DNA of 64,000 bases from DASSSY01 sp035708205 (GCA_035708205.1 DASSSY010000002.1:310001-374000); one strand, 5' to 3'; shown: positions 26,945-35,143, numbered from the stretch's first letter. Numbers and translations: made by a program. Notes: generated from the letters alone by a model not told the origin.

Positions 26945-27164
26945 TTTGGGGATCGTTGGGGAAGGTAAGGGCTTAACGGTTTTAAGCTCCATGCGGGATA
27001 TTCCGCGGGCCATTATAATGACATTAACCCCGGCAGCACCGCTTGGACCTCCTGCCGGCAATATGTTTTTAAGGCGCGGACGCTGCTGGCGACGGGCGAG
27101 GAATGGGATAAATATGATGAGCATTAGGGTCCCGCTAATGCCATAACCATTAAATGGATTCAAA

Positions 27165-27590
27165 ATGAGAAAAGCAATTATTACGGTTCTGCTGTTGACC
27201 GTCTTCTATTCCTGCAAAAAGAGGGACCGGAAGCAATACTCAACCTGGTCTGTCAACGGGCAAAAATTCAGTACAAATGATGTAGGAGTGGCAAGAGGGA
27301 AAGCCATCTACATACTGGGAACGAACAGTTTTGGCATTGACAGCAATGGATTTGAGATAGTCATCAATGGAGGCGGGGTTTCTGGGAGACACTGGTTAGA
27401 CTGCGCCGAAGACATGTGCTTCAAATTGATATATAATAAAAAATATTACACTGGCAGACGTCCGGGTACCGCCTCAACGATCCACACTAATGACAGGCTT
27501 GCTTTCAAGCTTAACGAAACCTGGTTTTACAATAGCTATACGCCTGATAAAGACAGTGTCTTAGTCAAAGGTGTTTTTAGCGAACCTTAA
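27165..27590 (+). CDS. Small lipoprotein, cassette paralogue 1
   Basis: A 141-residue predicted lipoprotein (signal ending F-Y-S-C-K-K, Cys at 17). Family features shared by three genes in this window: S-T-W-S-V-N-G-Q-K-F-S-T-N, G-K-A-I-Y-I-L, D-S-N-G-F, two cysteines in L-D-C and D-M-C-F, and the identical C terminus V-K-G-V-F-S-E-P. The two Cys probably form a disulfide. I know no function for the family. It is followed 12 bases later by paralogue 2 (27603), and a close copy (31285) precedes a GH16 gene, so a role with a secreted carbohydrate-active protein is possible. Confidence 0.7.
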   Translation: MRKAIITVLLLTVFYSCKKRDRKQYSTWSVNGQKFSTNDVGVARGKAIYILGTNSFGIDSNGFEIVINGGGVSGRHWLDCAEDMCFKLIYNKKYYTGRRPGTASTIHTNDRLAFKLNETWFYNSYTPDKDSVLVKGVFSEP

Positions 27591-27602
27591 AATACATCCA
27601 AA

Positions 27603-28028
27603 ATGAAAAAATTAATGGTGGCGCTTTTGCTACTAACGACCGTTTATTCCTGTAAAAAAGATAAGCGAAAGGCATTTTCAACCTGGTCTGTCAACGGGCA
27701 AAAATTCAGTACAAATGATGTCAGGTTAGATTTTGGAAAGGCTATCTATATACTGTCAACAAACAATTTTGATCGTGATAGTAATGGCTTTCTAATAGTC
27801 ATAAATGGTGGAGGTGTTCTTCCGGCGCACCGGTTGGATTGTCCTACCGATATGTGCTTTAAGATAAGATATAAAGCCAATTACTATGTTGGAAAGCTTC
27901 CGGGTAGGGTCACATCAAGCTATAATAATCATAGAAATAGTTTCAATCTTAACGAAACCTGGTTTTATAAAATGAATTACACTGCTGAAGACAGCGTCTT
28001 AGTCAAAGGTGTTTTTAGCGAACCTTAA
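27603..28028 (+). CDS. Small lipoprotein, cassette paralogue 2
   Basis: A 141-residue predicted lipoprotein (signal ending V-Y-S-C-K-K, Cys at 17), a tandem duplicate of the 27165 gene: the Q-K-F-S-T-N-D-V and V-K-G-V-F-S-E-P blocks are identical and the Cys pair is kept. Its intergenic spacers also repeat: the run C-C-T-T-A-A-A-A-T-A-C-A-T-C-C-A-A-A precedes both this ATG and the ATG of the 40-codon stub at 28040. Divergence between copies is mostly at residues 85-115. Confidence 0.7.
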   Translation: MKKLMVALLLLTTVYSCKKDKRKAFSTWSVNGQKFSTNDVRLDFGKAIYILSTNNFDRDSNGFLIVINGGGVLPAHRLDCPTDMCFKIRYKANYYVGKLPGRVTSSYNNHRNSFNLNETWFYKMNYTAEDSVLVKGVFSEP

Positions 28029-28039
28029 AATACATCCAA

Positions 28040-28162
28040 ATGAAAAAAACAACACTAATATCGGTAATCATGTTTTGTGCCCTGTCCTCATTTGCGCAAA
28101 ACGGAGAACTGTCGCAGCTTCGGCAAGCGGTCTCACTCGAGCACATTTCGAAAGACAGTTAA
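28040..28162 (+). pseudogene. 40-codon stub with a signal peptide; probable remnant of a secreted-protein gene
   Basis: ATG 28040 opens M-K-K-T-T-L-I-S-V-I-M-F, a signal peptide ending in S-S-F-A-Q-N-G, and stops at TAA 28160-28162. The position after a lipoprotein paralogue, the spacer, and the A-Q-N-G after the signal mirror the GH16 gene at 31726, which follows paralogue 3 in the same way. The most likely reading is the 5' end of a second secreted-protein gene cut off by the AT-rich DNA that follows. A genuine 40-residue secreted peptide cannot be excluded. Confidence 0.55.
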
Positions 28163-28175
28163 TTGAAGCGACATT

Positions 28176-29696
28176 TTATTTCTGTTCAACCAAATGAACG
28201 ATTATTACATTCTGTAATTCTTTAATTGATTGAGGAATGTTGTTAGATGGTGAATTGATAAGAACGCTATATCCTTCTGAATTTAATTTATTTATATCCT
28301 TTTGATTTGGAATTAGAGGATAGACTGCCACTAAATTTGTATAAAACATTGCCGCGATAGGGCGGGAATAATTAAATAAAACCATGTGATGGGCCTTCTT
28401 GGGTTTAAAATCCCGCAAAGCAATTGCCCAGTCAGGGTTTCTATTCGTTTTTTTAAAAGGCTTGATCCTTTCGATCGAATACCTGATCGGTAATGCTATA
28501 AGCAAGAACATTATAATATGAAACAGCCACGAATATTTTCTGTAAATTTTAATGTTGGCAACTTCATAAAATAATATTGCTGTAAGCATAAACATAGCAG
28601 GTGCACAAATTAGAAGATAGATAAACCTTTTCGTTTCCGCAAAGGAGAAAATGATTAATGGTATGAAAATCCAAACAGACAACAAACGCAAACTTCCCTG
28701 TTGCGCCATCTTTCGATTATTTTTGAACACCCAAAAAAGAAGCCAGCAAAGTGGTAAATAAATAATTTCCCCATAAACCATTCTTATTTTATTCAAATAA
28801 TACCAAATCGAGCCATGATGCCCTTGAATGCTTTCGAATAAAGGAATAAAAATACCTTTAAACATTGCCTCTGCCGCTCTTGAATATTGCATGCGGATAA
28901 AAATAAACCATGGTAAGGCAACAAGCATGGTCATTCCAAAAAGGAAAGCTACCCCTTTTAATAAATTATTTTTTGGATAACCGGGATATGAATAAGCATA
29001 AAACAGCCAAATTGGTAAAACAATAAGACCCGGGAGCCATTTTGAAAGTAATGAAAAACCTATTGCAAGCCCACAAAGCGTCATCCAAAATAAAGGCTTC
29101 TTTTTATTTTGGATAGATAAAACAGCAAAAAGAACGCCCAGTTCTACAAAAAAAATAAAAACGGTTTCAACAAGGTCGGAAGAAACCCTTCCCGCGGCCG
29201 TTTCTATCAACAATCCGTGAATTGAATTTAAAAACGCTGCCAACCACGCTATTCTTTTATTAAATAATGCTTTGGCAATTTTATAGGTCAATAAGATACA
29301 GGAAGTTGAAACAATGATTGAAGGTATTCTAATCGCAATTTCATTATTTCCAAATAAATAAATTGAAGCGGATATTAACCATAAAGCTAAGGGGGGCTTG
29401 GAGAGCCAAATGTGATTTGAAGTCCAATTTTTATAATCAAATGGCAGCACAGGATGATCATACAAAGCCGGTTTCAACAAATGATGGATCATATTTTTGG
29501 CAACCAAAGCATGAAATCGTTCATCCCAAATATGGAGAAAAAAATCGCAGGAAGTAAATACTCTTAATAAAAGCCCGCATGTCATCAAAAGACATAATGC
29601 AATTGTCCAACTTTCTTTTCTTTGGAATTTCCAAGAGCGCAAATACCCTAAAACGCATAAAGAAATAGTAATGATCCCCCAAAGCTGGTTATCCAT
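28176..29696 (-). CDS. GT39-family (ArnT/PMT-like) membrane glycosyltransferase
   Basis: A 506-residue integral membrane protein with about 10-12 hydrophobic helices, the GT-C layout. The first periplasmic loop has the catalytic acidic motif W-D-E-R-F-H-A (Asp-Glu near 58), followed by W-L-S-K-P-P-L-A-L-W, both diagnostic of the PMT_2/ArnT group. These enzymes move a sugar from a polyprenyl phosphate to lipid A, protein or another acceptor; the acceptor is unknown. The gene is much more AT-rich than its neighbours and stands alone on the opposite strand inside a broken cassette, so acquisition by transfer is likely. Confidence 0.85.
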   Translation of the reverse strand: MDNQLWGIITISLCVLGYLRSWKFQRKESWTIALCLLMTCGLLLRVFTSCDFFLHIWDERFHALVAKNMIHHLLKPALYDHPVLPFDYKNWTSNHIWLSKPPLALWLISASIYLFGNNEIAIRIPSIIVSTSCILLTYKIAKALFNKRIAWLAAFLNSIHGLLIETAAGRVSSDLVETVFIFFVELGVLFAVLSIQNKKKPLFWMTLCGLAIGFSLLSKWLPGLIVLPIWLFYAYSYPGYPKNNLLKGVAFLFGMTMLVALPWFIFIRMQYSRAAEAMFKGIFIPLFESIQGHHGSIWYYLNKIRMVYGEIIYLPLCWLLFWVFKNNRKMAQQGSLRLLSVWIFIPLIIFSFAETKRFIYLLICAPAMFMLTAILFYEVANIKIYRKYSWLFHIIMFLLIALPIRYSIERIKPFKKTNRNPDWAIALRDFKPKKAHHMVLFNYSRPIAAMFYTNLVAVYPLIPNQKDINKLNSEGYSVLINSPSNNIPQSIKELQNVIIVHLVEQK

Positions 29697-30020
29697 ATTT
29701 GTTTTTTGAGCTCTGATCTGTTTCCTTTCAGGAATTCATTATAAACAGGTTAGAATTCTATGAGTGCCGCTGATCCAACAAATCTACATCAATTAATCCT
29801 ATTTTTCGGCCGCTTTTTTATGGGGACCTAAGTATAAAATACGCTCTAAATCAGACAATGGGTGAGGTGGAAAAACATCTAAATTTACAGAATTATATCA
29901 TTTATACAATTATATGGCAATGATTTGCCTTTCTATAACCCTTCTGTTCTTGTCATGCAGTAAGCATCTGTAAAACCATATGGTCACCATAACGGCAGAC
30001 AAGAAAAGGCCTTTTTCTTT

Positions 30021-30051
30021 GTTACTTTTTTGTACCGGCAAAAAAAGTAAC
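30021..30051. repeat. Long inverted repeat (REP-like hairpin)
   Basis: GTTACTTTTTTG (30021-30032) and CAAAAAAAGTAAC (30039-30051) are inverted copies separated by TACCGG. Similar GTTACTTTTTT...AAAAAAGTAAC elements are, to my recollection, scattered in genomes of this phylum. That is knowledge from memory, not tested here. Confidence 0.55.
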
Positions 30052-30377
30052 CCAAAAAACGGCCAAAAACGAATAGCTCCGCGCGTTTTTAGTGGCCCAC
30101 GCACACCTTCGCATCAACTCCGTTTTTGTCATCAATATGGGCTTCCCGAATCCTGTTTGGTTGCGAAAAATAACACCTTCCGGTTGCGAAAATGCGTTTA
30201 GGGGTAGTTTTTGAGCTAAACTTTGTGAGCACTGTGCCTCATAAGAAACTAAAGCCTTCAGACGCCTAAGAGCCACAACAACAATTTGAGGATCAGATTC
30301 ACGATGGAATGATAAAAAAACACTGCGTCAAATAAATATCTAATTGATATTACGAGCAAAAGTAAAAGGTGGCTTAA

Positions 30378-30420
30378 TGGACCTTAAAAATACAAAATAG
30401 AAAAAACAGCACGAATATCG
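30378..30420 (+). repeat. Degenerate copy of the 28023-28065 stub start region
   Basis: The sequence ACCTTAAAAATACA...GAAAAAACAGCAC(G)AATATCGCTA resembles ACCTTAAAATACA...GAAAAAAACAACAC(T)AATATCGGTA at the start of the 28040 stub, but the ATG has become ATA and the frame does not continue. It flanks the AT-rich segment on the far side, as expected if that segment entered or expanded between two copies. Confidence 0.5.
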
Positions 30421-30456
30421 CTACTCTTTTAAAATAGAAGAAAGGTCTTCGGCTAC

Positions 30457-30810
30457 CTACCCTTTCTTATTTTTAAGTAGGGATTCTAAAAGAGCGATCT
30501 TCTCCCGCTCGCTTTTCAAAAGTTCCTCGTACAGAGACACGATTTTCTCAACAGGGTTGAATTGATAAGCTACGACATTAGCACAATTTTGATTAAAACT
30601 TTGCACAAACTGAGCATTCCCCAACTCTTTTATGACTTCAGGTGTACACCCAGACTCAGAGGCTATTTTCTGAATTAAGTCATCTGAAACTTCTTCACTC
30701 CTTTCCAACTTAGAGTAAGCCTGCTGAGAGATTTTTAATCTTCTTGCCATGTCTTCTTGTTTAATTCCCTGGAAGGAACGAATGCGCGCGATGTTTTGAC
30801 CAACATTCAT
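30457..30810 (-). CDS. XRE-family helix-turn-helix regulator
   Basis: A 117-residue protein. Residues 5-60 form a Cro/C1-type helix-turn-helix (I-A-R-I-R-S-F-Q-G-I-K-Q-E-D-M-A, then I-S-Q-Q-A-Y-S-K-L-E-R). The C-terminal third (about 85-115) is a Leu/Glu/Lys-rich coiled coil that would dimerise it. It lies in AT-rich DNA and three copies of a GTAAAATACA motif, one of them a perfect palindrome, are found upstream, so autoregulation is likely. Its target genes are unknown; the lipoprotein-GH16 unit at 31285 diverges from it across the same region. Confidence 0.85.
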   Translation of the reverse strand: MNVGQNIARIRSFQGIKQEDMARRLKISQQAYSKLERSEEVSDDLIQKIASESGCTPEVIKELGNAQFVQSFNQNCANVVAYQFNPVEKIVSLYEELLKSEREKIALLESLLKNKKG

Positions 30811-30852
30811 TGTAATTAGGGGTTTAATGGGACGTAATACAAAATATTAAAC

Positions 30853-30989
30853 TTGGTAAAATACAACTAACTCAACTAAGCACTCAAAAGTACACGATTA
30901 CAATTGCTCTCCAAAATATTGTAAGCTATTTTTTTAGGCAATTTATATTAAAGATAGTAAAATACAGCTTTCGGGTTGTAAAATACAAC
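30853..30989. promoter_or_regulatory. Three operator-like GTAAAATACA repeats
   Basis: Copy 1 is TTGGTAAAATACAAC (30853-30867), copy 2 GTAAAATACAGC (30957-30968), copy 3 the perfect palindrome GTTGTAAAATACAAC (30975-30989, half-sites GTTGTA/TACAAC). Copy 1 lies 43 bases upstream of the XRE start codon. Binding by the adjacent XRE protein is inferred. Confidence 0.5.
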
Positions 30990-31244
30990 TTGCATTTAAA
31001 ATAATTGCGCCATACATTTGTTATTGATATGATTGATGAAAAATATTGCTTAACAGCACATATAGTGCACAGTTCCCGGCTTTCTTCGGCAGGTCCCCGA
31101 CCACTCCAATAATGACCTCCAATCCGAAAGACTATCGGGTATAGTACCTGTCCGCAATATGTTTTTGAGCACTGCAAGTAATTTTAATGATTAAACGCGT
31201 CAACTTAATAATTATGATAAATATTAATAGTCCTCCCGATAGCA

Positions 31245-31252
31245 TAACTTTG
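31245..31252 (+). promoter_or_regulatory. -7 box of the lipoprotein 3-GH16 transcript
   Basis: TAACTTTG fits TAnnTTTG exactly, 33 bases before the ATG at 31285. Confidence 0.6.
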
Positions 31253-31284
31253 GAAGCATATCATAACTTTAAAATACATTCAAA

Positions 31285-31713
31285 ATGAAAAAATTAATCA
31301 TCGCGCTTTTGTTGCTGGCCACTGTTTATTCCTGTAAAAAAGAAAAAGAAAAACAGTTCTCGACCTGGTATGTCAACGGGCATAAATTCAGTACAAATGA
31401 GGTCAGGTTAGATGTAGGGAAGGCTATTTATATTTTATCAACAAACACTTTTGGTATTGACAGTAATGGTTTTCAAATAGTCATAAATACCGGAGGGGTC
31501 CATACGATGCACTGGTTAGATTGCGCAACGGACATGTGTTTTAAACTAATATATAATAACAGTTATTATACTGGCAGACTTCCGGGGACCGTTTCAACAA
31601 TTTATAATACCAATGGTACGCATAGTTTCAAGCTTAATGAAACGTGGTTTTATAATACCTATACTCCTGATGAAGACAGCATCTTAGTAAAGGGTGTTTT
31701 TAGTGAACCTTAA
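31285..31713 (+). CDS. Small lipoprotein, cassette paralogue 3
   Basis: A 142-residue predicted lipoprotein (signal ending V-Y-S-C-K-K, Cys at 17) of the same family as the 27165 and 27603 genes, sharing the L-D-C and D-M-C-F cysteines and the V-K-G-V-F-S-E-P end. It sits 12 bases upstream of the GH16 gene, in an evident two-gene operon. The constant pairing with a secreted protein suggests that it helps it on the cell surface, but function is unknown. Confidence 0.75.
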   Translation: MKKLIIALLLLATVYSCKKEKEKQFSTWYVNGHKFSTNEVRLDVGKAIYILSTNTFGIDSNGFQIVINTGGVHTMHWLDCATDMCFKLIYNNSYYTGRLPGTVSTIYNTNGTHSFKLNETWFYNTYTPDEDSILVKGVFSEP

Positions 31714-31725
31714 AATTAATTAACA

Positions 31726-33921
31726 ATGAAAAAAATTACAATAACAGCAATTTTAATGGCCTGTACGCTTTATGCACAGGCGCAAAACGGGGCGCTGCCG
31801 CCCACGCATTTCAACGGCAGCACCAATATCTGTGATACCAGCTCCTGGAAACTGGTTTTCCAGGACGATTTTAACGGCGATACTTTAAAGTCGCCCTGGC
31901 TTACCTTTACACCATACCGGTATAATGACCGGGCGGCCAGTGATGACTGGCTGTCAAGGGAAACTAATGATGCAAATGGTGATCCTCTGTCTATTGCTGA
32001 AGATGATAATGTAGAGGTGAGCAACGGGATGGTGAAATTAAAGGTGGTCAAAGAAAATGCGACCTGGCAATGCGCCACCTGTGGCATGATACCGATCAGT
32101 ACACAATATACCGATGCCGCCTTAACCTTACCCTATACGCTGCCGTTCAACAGCGGGAAGTTTGAGGCAAGGATTAAATTCCCTACATTCCAGTATGCCC
32201 ATTCGACCATGTGGACATGGTATGGCGATAGTGTGGGCGTTGATGAAATTGACATGGCCGAGGCTTATGGCAAAGGGCCTGCCAGAAACGTATTCCACAA
32301 CCAGCCGGAAACAGACTTTACTTTACACGCCTGGTGGCCGGGACTTATAGATAATGATTCCTCAAAAAACCCCTACAAATTACCGGAAAATCAAGCTATC
32401 GGGGAACGCTACCCGGGTCAGAGTTGGGTACACTGGGTTACGAACACAGGCTTTGACCAATCGGACTTTCATACCTATACCTGCGAATGGGATCCCAATG
32501 TCGTACACTTCTATGTTGATGGTGGTTTGGTAAGAATATACTGGCGATATTATCAAACCGGCACTTATAGCACCGGAAGCTGGCCATTCAAAAAAAGTCA
32601 TACTTATTGGATGGGTTCGGAATGTGTTCCGAGTTCTGGCGACTGGAAAACCCTTCCCGGCTTTCCCTGGAATAACAGGTCATTATGTAATTTAAGGTTT
32701 ACGTCATCGTTAGATCAGGGCTGTAGCGACTGCGCTACCGGCAGCACACTTGGGGAAACAGACATTGATTATGTCAAAATCTGGGAAAGGCACCCAGAAT
32801 ATGGCTGGGTAGCGCTTTGCGATGCCGGGAATATTTCTATCAATGGTCCTGATAAGGTTTGCGGGACTACACCGATAACCTTTACAGCCTCTAATCCAAC
32901 GGCAACCGGCCATTGGGAAGTCAGTGCGAATTTATCAATTACTTACAGCAACAGTACCTACGCATCGATAGTGCCCAACCCATCGGGTATGGATAGTTTG
33001 GGCGACGGCGGCTTTATAAAATACTTTCCCTCCAATCAAAACTGCCCGGAAACCAATAGTCCTGTTTTTGTTCAAAAAAATGTAGTGGCAGGGATGATGA
33101 CACCCCACGATGTGGTCGTATCCAGGACGATTAATAGTGCAGATCAAACGTTCAACTACTATCTGACCGCTCCGTTTACGCCTACTGAACTCAAGGCTAT
33201 GCGCTTTGGCAGCGGCACTGCTGTCTGGGATATTGATTACGGGCCGAATTATTCGCAACATTATCATTATGTCGGCCCTGTTGTTTCCACACCGCCTATA
33301 CCTTATACGCCGAATACGCTTGAAACTATGCGATGGACGCTAACGGTTACCAATGCTTGCGGCACCACTACGCTTCACGGATCAATGAGTTATATTGGCT
33401 TAGCCGTTGTTATACCTGTCCAGCCAATTCATAATCAATTTTACGTCGCAGCGCTTATTCCTGATAGGGACAAATTTGACAATAGTGTAGACAGCAGCCT
33501 GATGCAAACGATGATCCCGGTAGGCTCTTCCGATACCGTCATTCAGCAACTGATCCTGCAAAAGGAAATGGAGGCCTTAGAGCCCTATATCGTTTTAGAC
33601 ACGGTAAGGTCTGAATCGCAAAGCGACCTTTTCCGGGGCGTCAGCAATTTTCCTGCTGCGGACGCGCAGACAACGGTCTTCCCCAACCCGGTTTCTAACA
33701 CTATCTCTTTAGTATTAGGCAGTGGTTATGACACCAAAGAACCCGTTGACATAAAGGTGATTGATAATTTTGGCCGCGTGGTCTTCCAGGAGCAGATTGC
33801 TTACCCCGAAAGCAGGATTACAACCATAGACGCTTCATCCCTGGAAGAGGGTATCTATTTTGTAAACCTCGAACAAAAAGACAAATTTGAACATCTGAAG
33901 ATCGTTAAGGCGGGAAGCTGA
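31726..33921 (+). CDS. Secreted GH16-family glycoside hydrolase with T9SS C-terminal signal
   Basis: A 731-residue exported protein. A signal peptide ends at about A-Q-A-Q (19). Residues 40-370 form a GH16 beta-jelly-roll: the catalytic signature E-x-D-x-x-E appears as D-E-I-D-M-A-E near 172-178, with aromatic substrate residues W-T-W-Y before it. GH16 members cut beta-1,3/1,4-glucans, laminarin, agar or similar. Residues 375-560 are Ig/PKD-like with no known catalytic role. The last 80 residues (F-P-N-P-V-S-N, then E-G-I-Y-F-V-N) are a type A sorting domain, so the enzyme is secreted by the type IX system and attached to or released from the surface. The substrate is not predictable here. 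Confidence 0.88.
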   Translation: MKKITITAILMACTLYAQAQNGALPPTHFNGSTNICDTSSWKLVFQDDFNGDTLKSPWLTFTPYRYNDRAASDDWLSRETNDANGDPLSIAEDDNVEVSNGMVKLKVVKENATWQCATCGMIPISTQYTDAALTLPYTLPFNSGKFEARIKFPTFQYAHSTMWTWYGDSVGVDEIDMAEAYGKGPARNVFHNQPETDFTLHAWWPGLIDNDSSKNPYKLPENQAIGERYPGQSWVHWVTNTGFDQSDFHTYTCEWDPNVVHFYVDGGLVRIYWRYYQTGTYSTGSWPFKKSHTYWMGSECVPSSGDWKTLPGFPWNNRSLCNLRFTSSLDQGCSDCATGSTLGETDIDYVKIWERHPEYGWVALCDAGNISINGPDKVCGTTPITFTASNPTATGHWEVSANLSITYSNSTYASIVPNPSGMDSLGDGGFIKYFPSNQNCPETNSPVFVQKNVVAGMMTPHDVVVSRTINSADQTFNYYLTAPFTPTELKAMRFGSGTAVWDIDYGPNYSQHYHYVGPVVSTPPIPYTPNTLETMRWTLTVTNACGTTTLHGSMSYIGLAVVIPVQPIHNQFYVAALIPDRDKFDNSVDSSLMQTMIPVGSSDTVIQQLILQKEMEALEPYIVLDTVRSESQSDLFRGVSNFPAADAQTTVFPNPVSNTISLVLGSGYDTKEPVDIKVIDNFGRVVFQEQIAYPESRITTIDASSLEEGIYFVNLEQKDKFEHLKIVKAGS

Positions 33922-33945
33922 TAAGAGGCCTCTTGCGGTAGGCAA

Positions 33946-33984
33946 GCCTTCACCGGGTCAAATCAGTTCCCGGTGAAGGCTTTT
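33946..33984 (+). terminator. Intrinsic terminator of the GH16 transcript
   Basis: GCCTTCACCGGG (33946-33957) and CCCGGTGAAGGC (33969-33980) form a perfect 12-bp stem with TTTTG after it, 24 bases past the stop. Confidence 0.85.
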
Positions 33985-34115
33985 GAACGTCTTTAATGAT
34001 CGCCAATATGACGGATTATCGGTCGCTGAGCCGGTCGCGGCTTATTTGAGCGCTTATTTTAACCGCGGACCGTTGATGGCGGGCGGGCCGGAATACCGGT
34101 AAGCGACGGGCCGCG

Positions 34116-34152
34116 GCAAAAAAAAAAGGAGGCACGGGTAACGGCTTCCTTT
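34116..34152 (-). terminator. Intrinsic terminator of atpG
   Basis: On the minus strand AAAGGA (34152-34147) pairs with TCCTTT (34130-34125) in an imperfect longer stem, followed by a run of ten T. It lies 33 bases after the atpG stop. Confidence 0.6.
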
Positions 34153-34184
34153 CCGGACAATAATTAAAAGAACCCCCGGCCGGT

Positions 34185-35075
34185 CTATGATGCCCCTGCC
34201 AGGGCCGCCGCGCCGCTGACGATCTCGGTCAGCTCGGTAGTGATCGCCGCCTGGCGGGCGCGGTTATAGCTGATCTTCAGGTCACGCAATAGCTCATTGG
34301 CGTTTTCGGTAGCCTTATCCATGGCGGTCATCCGGGCGCCGTGCTCGGAGGCATGGGCGTCCAGGACGGCCTTGAACACTTGCGTGTTCAGGATTTTAGG
34401 CATTAATTCCTCCAGCAAGGTTTCTTTGGAGGGCTCAAAGAGAAAATCGCTGTTTTTCTGATTTTCCGCTTTGTTTTCGACTTTTGGAATGGGGAGGTAA
34501 GGCTCTACGACAAATTCCTGAGTGGCGGCGTTTTTGAATTGGCTGTACACGATCTCCACCCGGTCGTATTCTTTGTTCAAAAAGGCTTTCTGGGCGTATT
34601 CCGCCACTCTTTTGATATTGTCAAAGTTCAGGTCCGAGAAGATGTTGTAATAATCGGCAACCACTTTAAAATCATGCCTGGCGAAGAATTCATAACCTTT
34701 TTTGCCGATAGGCAGTATGGTAATGCCGCCATGGACGCTTTGCCTGGCATAGCGCGCGGCAATGGTCTGGCGGGTCAGCTTGACGATATTGCTGTTATAG
34801 GCGCCGCAGGTGCCGCGGTCGCTGGTGATCGGGATGAATAAAATACGTTCGGGTTCGCGTTCTTCAGCCAGGGGCAGCTCCATATCGCCGCTGATGCTGC
34901 TCACGATATTGCTCAGCATTTCCTGGAGCTTCCGGGCGTAAGGGCGCATCTGCAGGATGGCATCCTGCGCGCGGCGTAGCTTTGCGGCGCTGACCATTTT
35001 CATGGCTTTCGTGATCTGCTGGGTTGAAGTAACAGACTGAATTCTTAAACGAACTTCTTTTAATTGTCCGGACAT
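34185..35075 (-). CDS. atpG: ATP synthase F1 gamma subunit
   Basis: The 296-residue central-stalk subunit of F1. The N-terminal helix has the typical R-I-Q-S-V-T-S-T-Q-Q-I-T-K-A-M-K-M-V-S-A-A-K-type core (about 9-29), followed by T-S-D-R-G-T-C-G-A-Y-N near 80 and the C-terminal helix with N-R-A-R-Q-A-A-I-T-T-E-L-T-E-I. Intact. Unusually, no other atp gene flanks it: downstream lies a terminator and upstream a beta-barrel gene. It has a full promoter of its own. Expression must therefore be balanced with an atp operon elsewhere. Confidence 0.96.
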   Translation of the reverse strand: MSGQLKEVRLRIQSVTSTQQITKAMKMVSAAKLRRAQDAILQMRPYARKLQEMLSNIVSSISGDMELPLAEEREPERILFIPITSDRGTCGAYNSNIVKLTRQTIAARYARQSVHGGITILPIGKKGYEFFARHDFKVVADYYNIFSDLNFDNIKRVAEYAQKAFLNKEYDRVEIVYSQFKNAATQEFVVEPYLPIPKVENKAENQKNSDFLFEPSKETLLEELMPKILNTQVFKAVLDAHASEHGARMTAMDKATENANELLRDLKISYNRARQAAITTELTEIVSGAAALAGAS

Positions 35076-35112
35076 ATTTAATTTTTATTATAATTAAATC
35101 CTGATTTGGCTG

Positions 35113-35143
35113 CAAAGGTACAAACGATTCAGGTATTTACCAA
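35113..35143 (-). promoter_or_regulatory. Full promoter of atpG
   Basis: Minus-strand TTG (35143-35141), a 20-base spacer and TACCTTTG (35120-35113). The match in both boxes and spacing is as good as any in the window. Confidence 0.7.

Larger units (their letters stand above)
26704..27164. other. Intergenic stretch before the lipoprotein cassette
   Basis: 461 bases. The left part carries the terminator of the MBL-rhodanese gene. The middle carries a very good promoter at 26913-26944. From 26950 to 27164 nothing is recognised: short frames on both strands look like GC-rich noise, so this may be a long leader or decayed DNA. Confidence 0.5.
29697..30456. other. AT-rich intergenic DNA with an inverted-repeat element and a degenerate repeat
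   Basis: 760 bases without a supported gene. It contains a hairpin at 30021-30051, around it a stretch (about 29990-30280) that looks like a dispersed non-coding element, and near 30378-30420 a degenerate copy of the start region of the stub at 28040. Short frames in the dispersed element are low-complexity and probably untranslated. Confidence 0.5.
30811..31284. other. AT-rich divergent control region between the XRE and lipoprotein 3 genes
   Basis: 474 bases. It holds three operator-like repeats at 30853-30989 and the -7 box of the 31285 gene. No gene is supported. Confidence 0.5.

Noticed and set aside
26858..27163. A 101-residue minus-strand frame in the leader region before the lipoprotein cassette
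   Set aside because: Low-complexity Arg/Pro/Gly-rich sequence, overlaps the good promoter for the opposite strand and has no recognisable domain.
27603..28162. A toxin-antitoxin or immunity-type reading of the tandem lipoproteins
   Set aside because: All copies have signal peptides with lipoboxes and no toxin fold; the pairing is with secreted enzymes, not small toxins.
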